Shown: positions 35,217 to 43,255 of the stretch, in pieces
How the letters are laid out: each line of letters opens with the position of its first letter
Numbering within the stretch: the stretch's first letter is position 1
Assembly: GCF_021390595.1 (NCBI RefSeq)
Contig: NZ_JAJEJR010000003.1
Span: forward strand, 744,001-808,000
Length of the DNA stretch: 64,000 bases
Direction: 5' to 3'
Source: Paraburkholderia sp. HP33-1
Lineage (GTDB): Bacteria > Pseudomonadota > Gammaproteobacteria > Burkholderiales > Burkholderiaceae
Notes under the pieces: model-generated
What the model was told of the DNA's origin: nothing
Database searches by the model: none
What the model saw: only the letters and a program-made list of their open reading frames with translations
Position numbers and translations under genes: made by a program

Positions 35217-36085
35217 CACCGGTCGCGCTTGACGGCCGATTTCCATATGTATCCCGAGACCAGCACCGCGCACGTCACCAGCATCAGTACCGAAGCCGCG
35301 CTGGCAGGCCCAACGTTGAAGAAACGGAAGCCCGTGTCGTAGATGTACGTCGACAGCGTCTGCGTGGCATTGCCCGGACCGCCGCCCGTCAACGCGTACA
35401 CCTTGTCGAACAGCTTGAATGTGTCGATTGACCGCAGCAGCATGGCGAGCGCGACCTGCGGCGCAACGAGCGGCAGCGTGATGTAGCGCAGGCACTGCCA
35501 GTCGTTCGCACCGTCGATGCGCGCCGCTTCCGCGATTTCAGGCGGAATCGACTGTAGCCCCGCGAGGATGACGAGGAACGCCATCGGCGTCCATTGCCAC
35601 ACATCGACCAGCATCAGCGACCAGAGCGCGAGGTGCGGATCGGATAGCCAGGGCACTGGCGGCAGATCCGCCGCCGCGAGCAGCGCATTCAGGAAGCCTC
35701 GGTAGTTGAGCCAGTTGCGCCAGATGGCGGAGCACACGAGCGTGGAGAGCATCATCGGCAGCACGGCGAGCGGCAGCGCGATGCGCCGGCCCGGAAACGC
35801 GCGGACGAACAACAGCGCGAGCGCGAGTCCGAACAGGACTTCAGCGATCGAGGCCACGATCATGAACTGGATCGTATTGACGAAACTCGTGCCGAACTCG
35901 TCGTCCGCAATGACCGATCGATAGTTGGCGAGCCCGATGAACGAGCGATGTCCCGACGCGTAATCCACCGAGCAAACGGAATCGATCAGGACACGCGCCA
36001 CCGGGTAGAGCGCCAGCACGCCGAGCACGAGCACGGCAGGGCTCATCAGGACGATCAGCGGCAGGTAACGCCGCAACCGGCTCAT
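35216..36085 (-). CDS. ABC transporter permease, MalF/UgpA type
   Basis: A 289-residue permease with six helices and the EAA motif AEAARIDGANDWQCLRYITLPLVAP; TGGGPGNATQTLSTYIYDTGF near the C-terminus is standard for sugar-type MalF/UgpA proteins. It follows the binding-protein gene by 28 bp and overlaps the next permease, so the four genes form one unit running from 37370 to 33479. Confidence 0.9.
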   Translation of the reverse strand: MSRLRRYLPLIVLMSPAVLVLGVLALYPVARVLIDSVCSVDYASGHRSFIGLANYRSVIADDEFGTSFVNTIQFMIVASIAEVLFGLALALLFVRAFPGRRIALPLAVLPMMLSTLVCSAIWRNWLNYRGFLNALLAAADLPPVPWLSDPHLALWSLMLVDVWQWTPMAFLVILAGLQSIPPEIAEAARIDGANDWQCLRYITLPLVAPQVALAMLLRSIDTFKLFDKVYALTGGGPGNATQTLSTYIYDTGFRFFNVGPASAASVLMLVTCAVLVSGYIWKSAVKRDR

Positions 36086-36113
36086 CGATCCGTTCCCACG
36101 CTTGCTTGCGCGG

Positions 36114-37370
36114 TCACCGCGATACCGCGTTGGCCTGGGCGATCTTCTGCGCGGCCTGATGCAAGGCCGCGTCGGGCGCGGCCTGCCCCGTCAGCGCGAG
36201 TTGCAACGCGTCGCCGAGAATTGCCTCGATCTGCTGCCAGTCCTTAACGCGAGGCCGCGCGCGGCCTGCTTCGAGCGCCTTGAGCTGGTCCGGATACCAG
36301 CGATATTGCTTGACGAGCGTCGGATTGGCGAAGACGCTCTTGCGGGTCGGCGGAATGCCGAGCATGGCAAGTTGCGTTTGCGTGGCCGACGAAGTCAGAT
36401 AGGCAAGGAAATCCGCGGCCACTTTCGCATGCGCCGCATCTTTCGCAATGCCCATTTGCCAGATGCCGAGCATCGGCGCCGGCCCCTTGACCTGTCCGGG
36501 CGGAGGTTGCAACGCGATCTGGCCGACGACGCGCGACTTCGCCGGATCGTCGAGAGCAGGCAGCCAGGCGGGCCACACTTCGATGGCCTGAGCGGCCATG
36601 CCGCCCTGCAACGCGTCGCGCACTTCGCCGGCGCCATACACGTCGACGTCCTTCGGTGCCCACTTCTTGAGGGCGAGGAGCATCTTCAGCGCCGTCAGCG
36701 CCTCTGGTGAATCGATCGTGACCTTGCCGTCCGCGTCGACGACTTCTCCACCATACGCCCACAGGATCGGCAGAAAACCGGTGACGACGGGGTTGCCCTT
36801 TACGCCGCGAAACACGACAGGCGAAACGTCCTTGTCGGCGGCACCGATGGTTTGTGCGATCTTCAGCACGTCGTCCCAGTTGCGCGGCGGCTGCAGGCCG
36901 CGACTCGCCAGCAGATCCTTGCGATAGGCGAACATCTCGACGTTGCCGACTATCGGCATCGCGTACAAGGTGCCCGTCGGCGCGCGTCCCAGGGAGACCG
37001 TGGAGGTCACCATGTCGGCATCCGCGAGCGTGGCGGGCAGCGGCTGAAGCCATCCGTTGGCGATGAATTCAGGAGACCAGGTGTCGTCCATCATGACCAG
37101 GTCATAGGCGCGCGTGTTTTCCCGCAACGAGAGCTTCAGCTTCTGATAGAGGTCGTTGTTCGGCAGCTTCAGCAACTCGATGTCGACGCCCGGGTGCTGT
37201 TTCTTGTAGCCGTCCACCGCTTGCGCGAGACCGCGGCCGTAGATGTCGTCCCGGCCTGCGATCACGAGATCCGCGGCATGGGCTCCAGGTGCAGCGATGG
37301 ACAGGCATGCCGCGATGCAAGCCGCGCGGAGGCAGGCGAACAGGGTCGTCCGCTGGATCATTGAAGCCAT
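36114..37370 (-). CDS. Periplasmic sugar-type solute-binding protein
   Basis: A 418-residue binding protein of the family 1 (MalE/UgpB-like) type. The signal peptide ends near residue 34 (GAHAADL). The mature part has VDGYKKQHPGVDIELLKLPNNDLYQKL, LVMMDDTWSPEFIANGWLQPL and the C-terminal FLAYLTSSATQTQLAMLGIPPTRKSV. The ligand could be a sugar, polyol or glycerophosphodiester. ATG 37370 precedes the signal; codons upstream to 37517 are unlikely to be translated. First gene of the operon with two permeases and the PI-PLC-like enzyme. Confidence 0.87.
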   Translation of the reverse strand: MASMIQRTTLFACLRAACIAACLSIAAPGAHAADLVIAGRDDIYGRGLAQAVDGYKKQHPGVDIELLKLPNNDLYQKLKLSLRENTRAYDLVMMDDTWSPEFIANGWLQPLPATLADADMVTSTVSLGRAPTGTLYAMPIVGNVEMFAYRKDLLASRGLQPPRNWDDVLKIAQTIGAADKDVSPVVFRGVKGNPVVTGFLPILWAYGGEVVDADGKVTIDSPEALTALKMLLALKKWAPKDVDVYGAGEVRDALQGGMAAQAIEVWPAWLPALDDPAKSRVVGQIALQPPPGQVKGPAPMLGIWQMGIAKDAAHAKVAADFLAYLTSSATQTQLAMLGIPPTRKSVFANPTLVKQYRWYPDQLKALEAGRARPRVKDWQQIEAILGDALQLALTGQAAPDAALHQAAQKIAQANAVSR

Positions 37371-37507
37371 GGCTCTTGAATTCCTCTTGGGGATAGGCTT
37401 ATGCGTACGATGAGTCCGGAGCAACCCACCACGCTTATTTTTTATCGCGCGCAGAGTCGCGAAAAAAAGATGCCAGATACGGCAGCGTGGATTGCAGCAA
37501 CCTGGCA

Positions 37508-37840
37508 TTACACCCATGTGTCAGCAAGCGCGGTTGCCGCACGGCTTTCTGCTTCCCGGCCAGCTTCGGCAATGCTTCCACCGACAGCAAACAGGACGAC
37601 TGCCTCGCCAAACGTTTGCGTTTCCCGACGCACACCGATCCCGCAGGGCGGCTGTTCACGAACCGGCTTCCCTTCCGAATCTGTGAGAACGCATGTTGCG
37701 CCATCAATGTAGGCGGAGTTCTTCTGTGTTTTCGCCGAAGACATCTGTGTCGTTCCGCCGGTGACAGTCGCGCATCCGGTTGTCATCACGGTCAGTCCGA
37801 CGGCAGAGAGCAGTGCGGCGATTCGTCGTTATTTAACAGT
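37508..37840 (-). pseudogene. Remnant of a CAT-TGGTTQ lipoprotein gene (start lost)
   Basis: Reading the minus strand from about 37840, the translation RRIAALLSAVGLTVMTTGCA followed by TVTGGTTQ is almost the same as the N-terminus of the intact lipoprotein gene at 40389-40916 (LRIAALLSSVAFTAMTTGCA, then TITGGTTQ). Here the codons where the start should be read TAA CGA CGA, so the start codon is gone. After GATCVLTDSEG the similarity ends and the frame runs on to 37508 with an unrelated Ala-rich tail. A start at 37789 would cut away the signal peptide. It is most simply a decayed second copy. Confidence 0.6.
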
Positions 37841-37976
37841 TGCCGCGCGTGCAATCGGGAGTCCAACCACCACGCGGTTGATAAGGCCCCTCAATTTTCC
37901 GCGTGAGATGCCGATAAGAAAGTTTGCGTGCAAAACCACACTACATGCTCGCTGTTATGGCTCACGGAGAAAAAAA

Positions 37977-38732
37977 ATGAAGCGTTACGCAAAAACTATT
38001 TTCGTCGCCGCATCTCTGGCGGCAATTGGTTCGACCAGTCTGCTCGCAGGGTGCGCAGCCACCCAGCTAGCCATCGAGAAGCGCGAGCTGGATGTCCAGA
38101 CGAAGATGTCCGACACCATCTTCCTCGACCCGACGCCGGAAGCCAAGCGAACCATCTTCGTTCAAGTGCGCAATACGTCCGACAAGCAGGACTTTGATAT
38201 TGCGGCGGACGTCACGTCGGCCATCGCGGCCAAGGGCTACCGCGTTGTCACCGACCCGGACAAGGCGCAATTCATCCTGCAGGCGAACATTCTGCAAGTT
38301 GGCAAGGTGTCGGCGTCGGCTGCGCATATGGCGTTCGGCGGGTACGGCGCGCCGCTTGGCAGCGCGTTCCTGGCGGCGGGCGCCGCTGCCGGCATGGGGG
38401 CTCGCAATGGCGCGATTGTCGGCGCGGGCCTCGCTGGCGGACTGGTCGAATTGGTCGCCAACTCAGCGGTGAAGGACGTGTATTACACGGCCATCACGGA
38501 TGTGCAGATCAAGGAGCGTCAGCGCAGCGGCGTGAAGAGCCACGAAAGCTCGATGCACAACGTGCACCAGGGCAACAGTGGCGGCACGACTGTTACCTAC
38601 AACGACGACACGGACTACCGCACCTACCAGACGCGCGTGATGAGCGTCGCGAACAAGGTGAACCTCGACTTCAACGACGCGGTCACGCCGCTGCGTAGCG
38701 GTCTCGTGCGAGTTGTTTCGGGCGTGTTCTAA
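37977..38732 (+). CDS. traT: TraT-family outer-membrane lipoprotein
   Basis: A 251-residue lipoprotein. The signal ends at the lipobox LLAGC with C26. The mature part reads AIEKRELDVQTKMSDTIFLDP, VFVQVRNTSDKQDFDI and the glycine-rich GARNGAIVGAGLAGGLVELVANSAVKDVYYTAITDVQI, the TraT complement-resistance / surface-exclusion signature. TraT on F-like plasmids prevents redundant conjugation; chromosomal copies in other bacteria have no clear role. No tra genes are nearby. ATG 37977 is preceded by GGAG (about 37967). A hairpin at 38748-38776 follows the stop. Confidence 0.88.
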   Translation: MKRYAKTIFVAASLAAIGSTSLLAGCAATQLAIEKRELDVQTKMSDTIFLDPTPEAKRTIFVQVRNTSDKQDFDIAADVTSAIAAKGYRVVTDPDKAQFILQANILQVGKVSASAAHMAFGGYGAPLGSAFLAAGAAAGMGARNGAIVGAGLAGGLVELVANSAVKDVYYTAITDVQIKERQRSGVKSHESSMHNVHQGNSGGTTVTYNDDTDYRTYQTRVMSVANKVNLDFNDAVTPLRSGLVRVVSGVF

Positions 38733-38747
38733 CAGGCTATTGCCATG

Positions 38748-38776
38748 CCTCCCGCCGCCTTGATTTGGGCGGGAGG
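38748..38776 (+). terminator. Hairpin downstream of traT
   Basis: A 9-bp perfect stem CCTCCCGCC / GGCGGGAGG with an 11-base loop, 16 bp after the traT stop. No T-run follows, so termination is uncertain; it also opens the structured block that runs to 39143. Confidence 0.5.
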
Positions 38777-39207
38777 GTGTCCCCATCAGTACGACCGACC
38801 GAGTTCCTGACGGCATCGGTCGTTTGCACGATGGTGACTTGGTCGACGTGTACCTTAAGAGCGTAGCTCGTTCTAACTTCGATAAGCTGGATTCAGCGGT
38901 TGTGCCACCCCCTTCCCGGAAAGACGATTCCAGACGACCGGTGAGTACCTGCCCATGGGGCGTTACACGCACGCGCTGGGCTGGAGCACGGCAAAGACCG
39001 AAACGGCGTTCGCAAGGCAATCCGGAAAGTTGGGGAAAAAATAGCGGCCGTGAGAACTTCCAGAAAAACGAATCGAATAACGGCTTTGCGTATCGCATAA
39101 CGCATGATGTGTCTTTGCATGACGCGGAGCCGAAGCTCCGCGTGTTAGACGCAGTGATGCGGACTTGCAGCGTGTCTCAATCTCTCCACCTCTTCGGCGG
39201 CAAAGGG
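38777..39207. other. Structured intergenic block, possible repeat element or RNA
   Basis: No credible gene. It contains an 8-bp stem ACGACCGA (38791-38798) / TCGGTCGT (38816-38823) and a 9-bp stem ACGCGGAGC (39122-39130) / GCTCCGCGT (39135-39143). On the minus strand from 39120 the frame reads as a protein-like sequence that is stopped by TGA near 38893 after GRGWHN and then continues in frame (RTSYALKVHVDQVTI) to a stop just inside the traT hairpin. That suggests a conserved block or a decayed ORF. Confidence 0.4.
39122..39143. terminator. GC-rich hairpin
   Basis: ACGCGGAGC-cgaa-GCTCCGCGT, a perfect 9-bp stem with a four-base loop, located 65 bp after the stop of the minus-strand lipoprotein gene. 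No T-run on either strand. Confidence 0.4.
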
Positions 39208-39948
39208 TCAGCGGTTTGCTGTCGATGCAGGTGGGAGTCGTTTGTAAGTCGAAGTGTCAATCATCGTCCCATTCTCCTTCGGGGCGAGACTGGTGTCGAG
39301 TTCACGTCCGGTAGCAGCGTCGAATCGCCCGCGTTCATAGTTGGCGGCGCACACGCGATAACTCTTCCCGCCGTCTTCGGTAGTCGAGTCCTTGCACAGG
39401 ACCTGGGTGACGAATACCCAACCGTCATCGTTCGAGAGTCCCGCGACGAGGTCACCCGTCTTTTGAATCATCAATGATGCGAACGTGGAGGGAAACGAAA
39501 TTTCCTTCACGACCGAATAGGGAACCTGTGCTGGAACTCGCATGCTCATGACGCCGGGAATGGAATAGGTCTCAACGCTCGTCCATCCCGCGACCTGCTG
39601 TGTGTAGTCGGCTTCGGTCATATAGGGCTCCGGGTGTTCCGGATGCCACTGCCTGGCACTATTCACATAGCCTTTCTCGTAATTTTTCCGGGCGTCGTCG
39701 CCATCGTACGTGCGTAAGGGACCGACGGTGCCAATCAGGACGAGTCCGCCGCGTGAATTCCTGGTCAGGACCGCATTGGCCACGTGCTTGGCCGACGTCG
39801 AAAGCGCGCTTTGCTCCATTTCAGAACGGGCCTTCGCCAGTTCCGATGCGTTAGGACCCGAGCCAAAGCCAATGCCCACGCCGTCACGATTAGCGGCACA
39901 GGCGGAGAGGAGAACGCACATGCTTACTGCGATTAGAGATTTGTTCAT
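39208..39948 (-). CDS. Hypothetical lipoprotein
   Basis: A 246-residue protein with a short signal and the lipobox LLSAC (C17), so it is probably anchored in the outer membrane. The mature region has no repeats; it contains TRNSRGGLVLIGTVGPLRTYDGDDARKNYEKGY and a Cys pair (VLCKDST, VCAANYERG). Family not recognised. It belongs to a group of lipoprotein genes and remnants between 37.5 and 43 kb. Confidence 0.7.
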   Translation of the reverse strand: MNKSLIAVSMCVLLSACAANRDGVGIGFGSGPNASELAKARSEMEQSALSTSAKHVANAVLTRNSRGGLVLIGTVGPLRTYDGDDARKNYEKGYVNSARQWHPEHPEPYMTEADYTQQVAGWTSVETYSIPGVMSMRVPAQVPYSVVKEISFPSTFASLMIQKTGDLVAGLSNDDGWVFVTQVLCKDSTTEDGGKSYRVCAANYERGRFDAATGRELDTSLAPKENGTMIDTSTYKRLPPASTANR

Positions 39949-40059
39949 TGTCGTCTTGTGTCTATCAAATTGTTTTTTTCAGACGCTGGAGGCCGCGTAA
40001 TGCGCATGCCGGTCGGGGAGGTCGTTCGGATGAAAATGCGAGGGCGAGCAGGCGACAAT

Positions 40060-40424
40060 TCAACTGGTAGCTTGTGAGTTGGCCGCCGATTTGTCCGCCA
40101 TCGAAACACCTTGAGCGGATTGCGCCGGCGACTCAGTCGGAAGAGCTTCCAGCGGCGAGGCGGTTGTGGGTTCCGCGATAGGCGCCCCCACCTCCGCACC
40201 GGGCGTGTTTGCAGCCGTGTCAGAAGACACAGGCAGTTCTTCGTGTCGGGATGCGTTTGCCTGTAGGCTCGCTATCAGGGTATCCATCTGCTTTTGTTGG
40301 TCCGTGTCGAGCAGGAACGTGTTACCGCCTTGCCGGACCAGGGTCCACAAAGCGCCCGTCCTGGCACAGTACTCCGATGCCGGTGAGGTCAGTCCGAGTG
40401 AGTCGAGGCGGAATTCGTTGACGC
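40060..40424 (-). pseudogene. 3' fragment duplicated from the M48-like lipoprotein gene
   Basis: The minus-strand frame (VNEFRLDSLGLTSPASEYCA, then NTFLLDTDQQKQMDTLIASL) aligns with the C-terminal part of the lipoprotein at 41544-42806 (AHMDKLGMNPAAGEALEK, NAFLLDDEREKQMSTLLASL), followed by a similar Pro/Ala/Glu-rich tail. No start codon or signal peptide belongs to it; its 5' side runs into the 3' end of the small lipoprotein gene (40389). It is therefore a 3' remnant of a duplicated gene. Confidence 0.65.
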
Positions 40425-40916
40425 CGTTGAATCGCTCCCGACGTCCGGTGTTGACCTGGCAGCAGGTACCGATGCGTTGGCAACCGGTTGCTGCGTTTCC
40501 GGATTGCCGAAAGACACCGTAATGTCATCGGGATAGGCCCACCACGCGCCGGTAGCGCGGTCGATACCGCCAGTGACGAGTGTGCCGACGACTCCGGTCA
40601 TGATGAGGTTGCCGGCAAGTGCGCCCTTGCGAGTCGATGATTGAACGGTAGTCGTCGCGTCCGGTTCGCCGGGCTTGGTGCACTTGACGTTCAGGTCATC
40701 CTTCGCGCGATGCACCTTGACACGACCTGGCGTTGTAACTTCGTAGTTGCCCTCGGAATTTGTCAATACGCAGTTTGCTCCAGCGATGTCGGCAGCAGCT
40801 TTCTGCGTCGTCACCGATACATTCTGTGTGGTTCCGCCGGTGATGGTTGCACATCCGGTCGTCATCGCGGTAAATGCGACGGAAGAGAGCAGTGCGGCGA
40901 TTCGTAGGGATTTCAT
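40389..40916 (-). CDS. Small lipoprotein (CAT-TGGTTQ type)
   Basis: A 175-residue protein with a signal ending at MTTGC (C22). The mature part has TITGGTTQNVSVTTQKAAADIAGANCVLTNSEGNYEVTTPGRVKVHRAKDDLNVKC, then a hydrophobic Gly-rich stretch (GALAGNLIMTGVVGTLVTGGIDRATGAWWAYPDDITV) and a Ser/Thr-rich tail. Proteins of this pattern are common, uncharacterised lipoproteins in proteobacteria. ATG 40916 is chosen because the signal starts there; the frame is open to 41009. Its last residues overlap the 3' remnant of another lipoprotein gene, so its own C-terminus may have been replaced. Confidence 0.7.
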   Translation of the reverse strand: MKSLRIAALLSSVAFTAMTTGCATITGGTTQNVSVTTQKAAADIAGANCVLTNSEGNYEVTTPGRVKVHRAKDDLNVKCTKPGEPDATTTVQSSTRKGALAGNLIMTGVVGTLVTGGIDRATGAWWAYPDDITVSFGNPETQQPVANASVPAARSTPDVGSDSTASTNSASTHSD

Positions 40917-41350
40917 TTCTGTCGGTTTTTGCCGTTGTTTATTCTTCGTGCCTGCGGTCAGTGCGAGCACGGGCGCAATGCCGGCCATTACAAGTATCGT
41001 TCCCTTCAATTCTCCCCCGTCTGGTGCGAAGCTCTCAAATTACTCAGATTATCTTCATCCGCCCCTGTTCCACGAAATTAGGACGGCATGGTGAATATCG
41101 GCAGCCTGTTTCTCAGACTTTAGGCAGATGGGCCGCGATGTGCTTCTGGTTATGCGATTAGATTTTTTTCTGCACGACATTTCGCGACTTATCGCCTGTC
41201 GAGGTGATGCCTCCGCTTCCTTTCCGTAACTTTCTTCCTGCCATGGACAGAGGGATATTCACAAAATATCTCATTGCGACATTCAGTATCGTTACCCTGG
41301 TTGCGCGCCAGTACCACGCTGCATGCCGGTTTACGACAACTTGCTTGGAT
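40917..41350. other. Intergenic region, no gene seen
   Basis: About 430 bp between the lipoprotein start and the XRE remnant. The frames here have no ribosome site or recognisable product. Confidence 0.4.
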
Positions 41351-41535
41351 ATGGCGACGCAGATGGAGAAAGTGGCAAAGAAGGTGGGAAAGGCGACTGC
41401 GCATGACGGGCTTGCCCGCGAGCTGACCCAGGAACGCCCTGCAGAAGTGTTGGGCGTCGAGCAGGAAACCATCAGTCGCTTCGAGCGTGGGCGTACCTTG
41501 CCTCCGTTGCCCCGACTGATTCAGCAGCAAGGTCT
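41351..41535 (+). pseudogene. Truncated XRE-family regulator gene
   Basis: From ATG 41351 the frame reads MATQMEKVAKKVGKATAHDG, then an HTH (ARELTQERPAEVLGVEQETISRFERGRTLPPLPRL), clearly the DNA-binding domain of a small XRE-family regulator. After about residue 60 the translation changes to Arg/Ser-rich text that is antisense to the neighbouring lipoprotein gene. The ligand or dimer part of the gene is lost. TQERPAEVL carries a proline where the family has leucine or valine, which would distort the helix. Confidence 0.6.
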
Positions 41536-41543
41536 CCAGTCTG

Positions 41544-42806
41544 CTACTGGATCGTCTCGGCCTGATGGATCGAGGAGTCGTCGATCGGCGCGGCGACGGT
41601 CTCAGCCTGAACCGGACCGGGCGCAGTCGATAACTCGACCGGCGCTGTCGACCCCGCCGGCAACGTGGGCGCCGGCGCATTTTCGTCTTTCGCCTGAACC
41701 GGTTGAGTCTGTGCGGGCAGCGATGCCAGAAGGGTCGACATCTGCTTTTCCCGCTCGTCATCGAGCAGGAAGGCATTGCGGGTCGAGCCGGCGGACGCGA
41801 GGTGCTTTTCGAGAGCTTCCCCGGCAGCCGGGTTCATGCCGAGTTTGTCCATATGGGCAAACGCCCATTTGTCGGCCTTGTGGAATCCCGTGGACGCCAC
41901 CCAGTTGATACCGTGAAGGCTCGCGGTATTGGACACCGCATACCCGGCAATCGAAGCCGCCTCGCGCGGCAACACGACTAAGGCCATGCTCGTTGCCGCC
42001 GCGCCGAGGGTGGCGCCGACCGAAGCCCCAGCCGCCGCACCTGCGGCCGTCGCACCTGCGGCCGCGGCCGCCGCGGCGCCGGCGGTCGCTACAGTCAACG
42101 CCACCTCACCCGCGAATGTGACCAGCCCAACACCCGTCTTCCATACACGCATCCGTACGCCTGCCTCTTCACTGAGGCCTTGGGTCCACAGCACGACCCA
42201 TTGCGCCTCGTCCGGACTCAGGTGAGCCGCCGCGATCTGCAGCGGCTGATGGACGGCAAGCCAGTGATACTCCTGGTCATCCGCATGCTTGCCGGGCTCA
42301 CCCAGAACGATGTGCCCGCGGCAGACCTCGACCGGCGTGATTTTCACCGTGCGGCCCGACTCAAGCTTCACGTCGAAGGGCTTGCCATGATCGCGATCGG
42401 AGATCAGCTCTTTTTGCATCTTCACGGCGTTCTTCGACTCGTACCCGTCGATCTCCGCGAGGATGTCGCCGACGGCAAGATCAGCCGCGGCCGACGTCGC
42501 GATCACGCGCAGATGCTCGTCGATGCCCGCGCCGCGCACCCACGCCACCTTCGCGTCATCATCCTTGAGGGGGTAGGTCGTGTAGGCGTCGAATGGCAGC
42601 TCCCACTGGTGGGAGCAGTCCTGATCGTGGAGGTCGGCCGAGCGAACGATTGCCGGACGCAGCGCCCGTTCGCCATCAGCATAGGTGCGAATCTGTGCGA
42701 GAAGCTTCTCGTCGACCTGGCGGCCGTCGTCCACCGTGTAGGTGGTCGAACATGCCGCCAGGCTAGCCAGTGTCACTGCGGCCGCAATGAGACGGAGGTT
42801 GGGCAT
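41544..42806 (-). CDS. Lipoprotein resembling M48 peptidases with PDZ, catalytic motif lost
   Basis: A 420-residue lipoprotein (LAAC, C19). Residues 104-165 form a PDZ-like domain (VGDILAEIDGYESKNAVKM, DVKLESGRTVKITP). The order around it resembles M48 peptidases with an inserted PDZ domain. The expected HExxH site at about 207-211 reads W-T-Q-G-L, and the third-ligand motif ExD reads K310-A-D312, so no zinc site remains. A long Ala/Gly-rich hydrophobic stretch (230-275) follows. AGAGGA precedes ATG 42806. It is best read as a pseudoenzyme; the M48 link is my inference from pattern. A 3' duplicate lies at 40060. Confidence 0.62.
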   Translation of the reverse strand: MPNLRLIAAAVTLASLAACSTTYTVDDGRQVDEKLLAQIRTYADGERALRPAIVRSADLHDQDCSHQWELPFDAYTTYPLKDDDAKVAWVRGAGIDEHLRVIATSAAADLAVGDILAEIDGYESKNAVKMQKELISDRDHGKPFDVKLESGRTVKITPVEVCRGHIVLGEPGKHADDQEYHWLAVHQPLQIAAAHLSPDEAQWVVLWTQGLSEEAGVRMRVWKTGVGLVTFAGEVALTVATAGAAAAAAAGATAAGAAAGASVGATLGAAATSMALVVLPREAASIAGYAVSNTASLHGINWVASTGFHKADKWAFAHMDKLGMNPAAGEALEKHLASAGSTRNAFLLDDEREKQMSTLLASLPAQTQPVQAKDENAPAPTLPAGSTAPVELSTAPGPVQAETVAAPIDDSSIHQAETIQ

Positions 42807-43002
42807 CGTTGATCCTCTTCTTATTGGTGGAATCAGCTGTTGCGGCAAGCAAGGTGCATCGCCACGCACCGTATTGTTTTCACGAAGCCTATGGTGAGAC
42901 GTGACTCCGGCAGCGGAGCGCCTTCCGCGCGAGATACGGATGCATCGGCTCCGCTGCTCATTAACGACCGATTTCCAATAACCTTGAGGCGGGTTATCTG
43001 CC
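42807..43002. other. Intergenic region upstream of the M48-like lipoprotein gene
   Basis: Holds the promoter and ribosome site of the minus-strand lipoprotein; no gene recognised. Confidence 0.4.
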
Positions 43003-43200
43003 TCAGTTCGGCTGCGCCCCCTCATGTTGCTGCGGAACGGCACCACCGATCTGCTTTGCCGTCGTCACCTGACCCGTCGTGAACGACCACGTCTGGTCGA
43101 TGGAGTACGCCTTGTCCGATGTCTGTACGCCCGTCGCATCGCGGCGCAGCACGCGCCCGGCTATAAGTTGAGCGTATAGGTGCTCTCGGAAATCACTAGT
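43003..43200 (-). pseudogene. 3' remnant of an unidentified gene
   Basis: On the minus strand a coding-like tail (GRVLRRDATGVQTSDKAYSI, then DQTWSFTTGQVTTAKQIGGA) ends at TGA 43003-43005. Immediately upstream the gene-like text ESTYTLNL continues in another frame, which points to a one- or two-base frameshift near 43165. No start or N-terminal part exists, as the ALDH operon begins at 43256 on the other strand. Family not recognised. Confidence 0.4.
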
Positions 43201-43255
43201 TTTGCTCGCGAAAGCAAGGACCTACACTGGGCCCCATCGCACGGAGTTCAATTCG

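Noticed and set aside
37977..38732. traT as evidence for an integrated conjugative plasmid
   Set aside because: No other tra, rep or mobilisation genes are present; chromosomal TraT-like lipoproteins occur alone.
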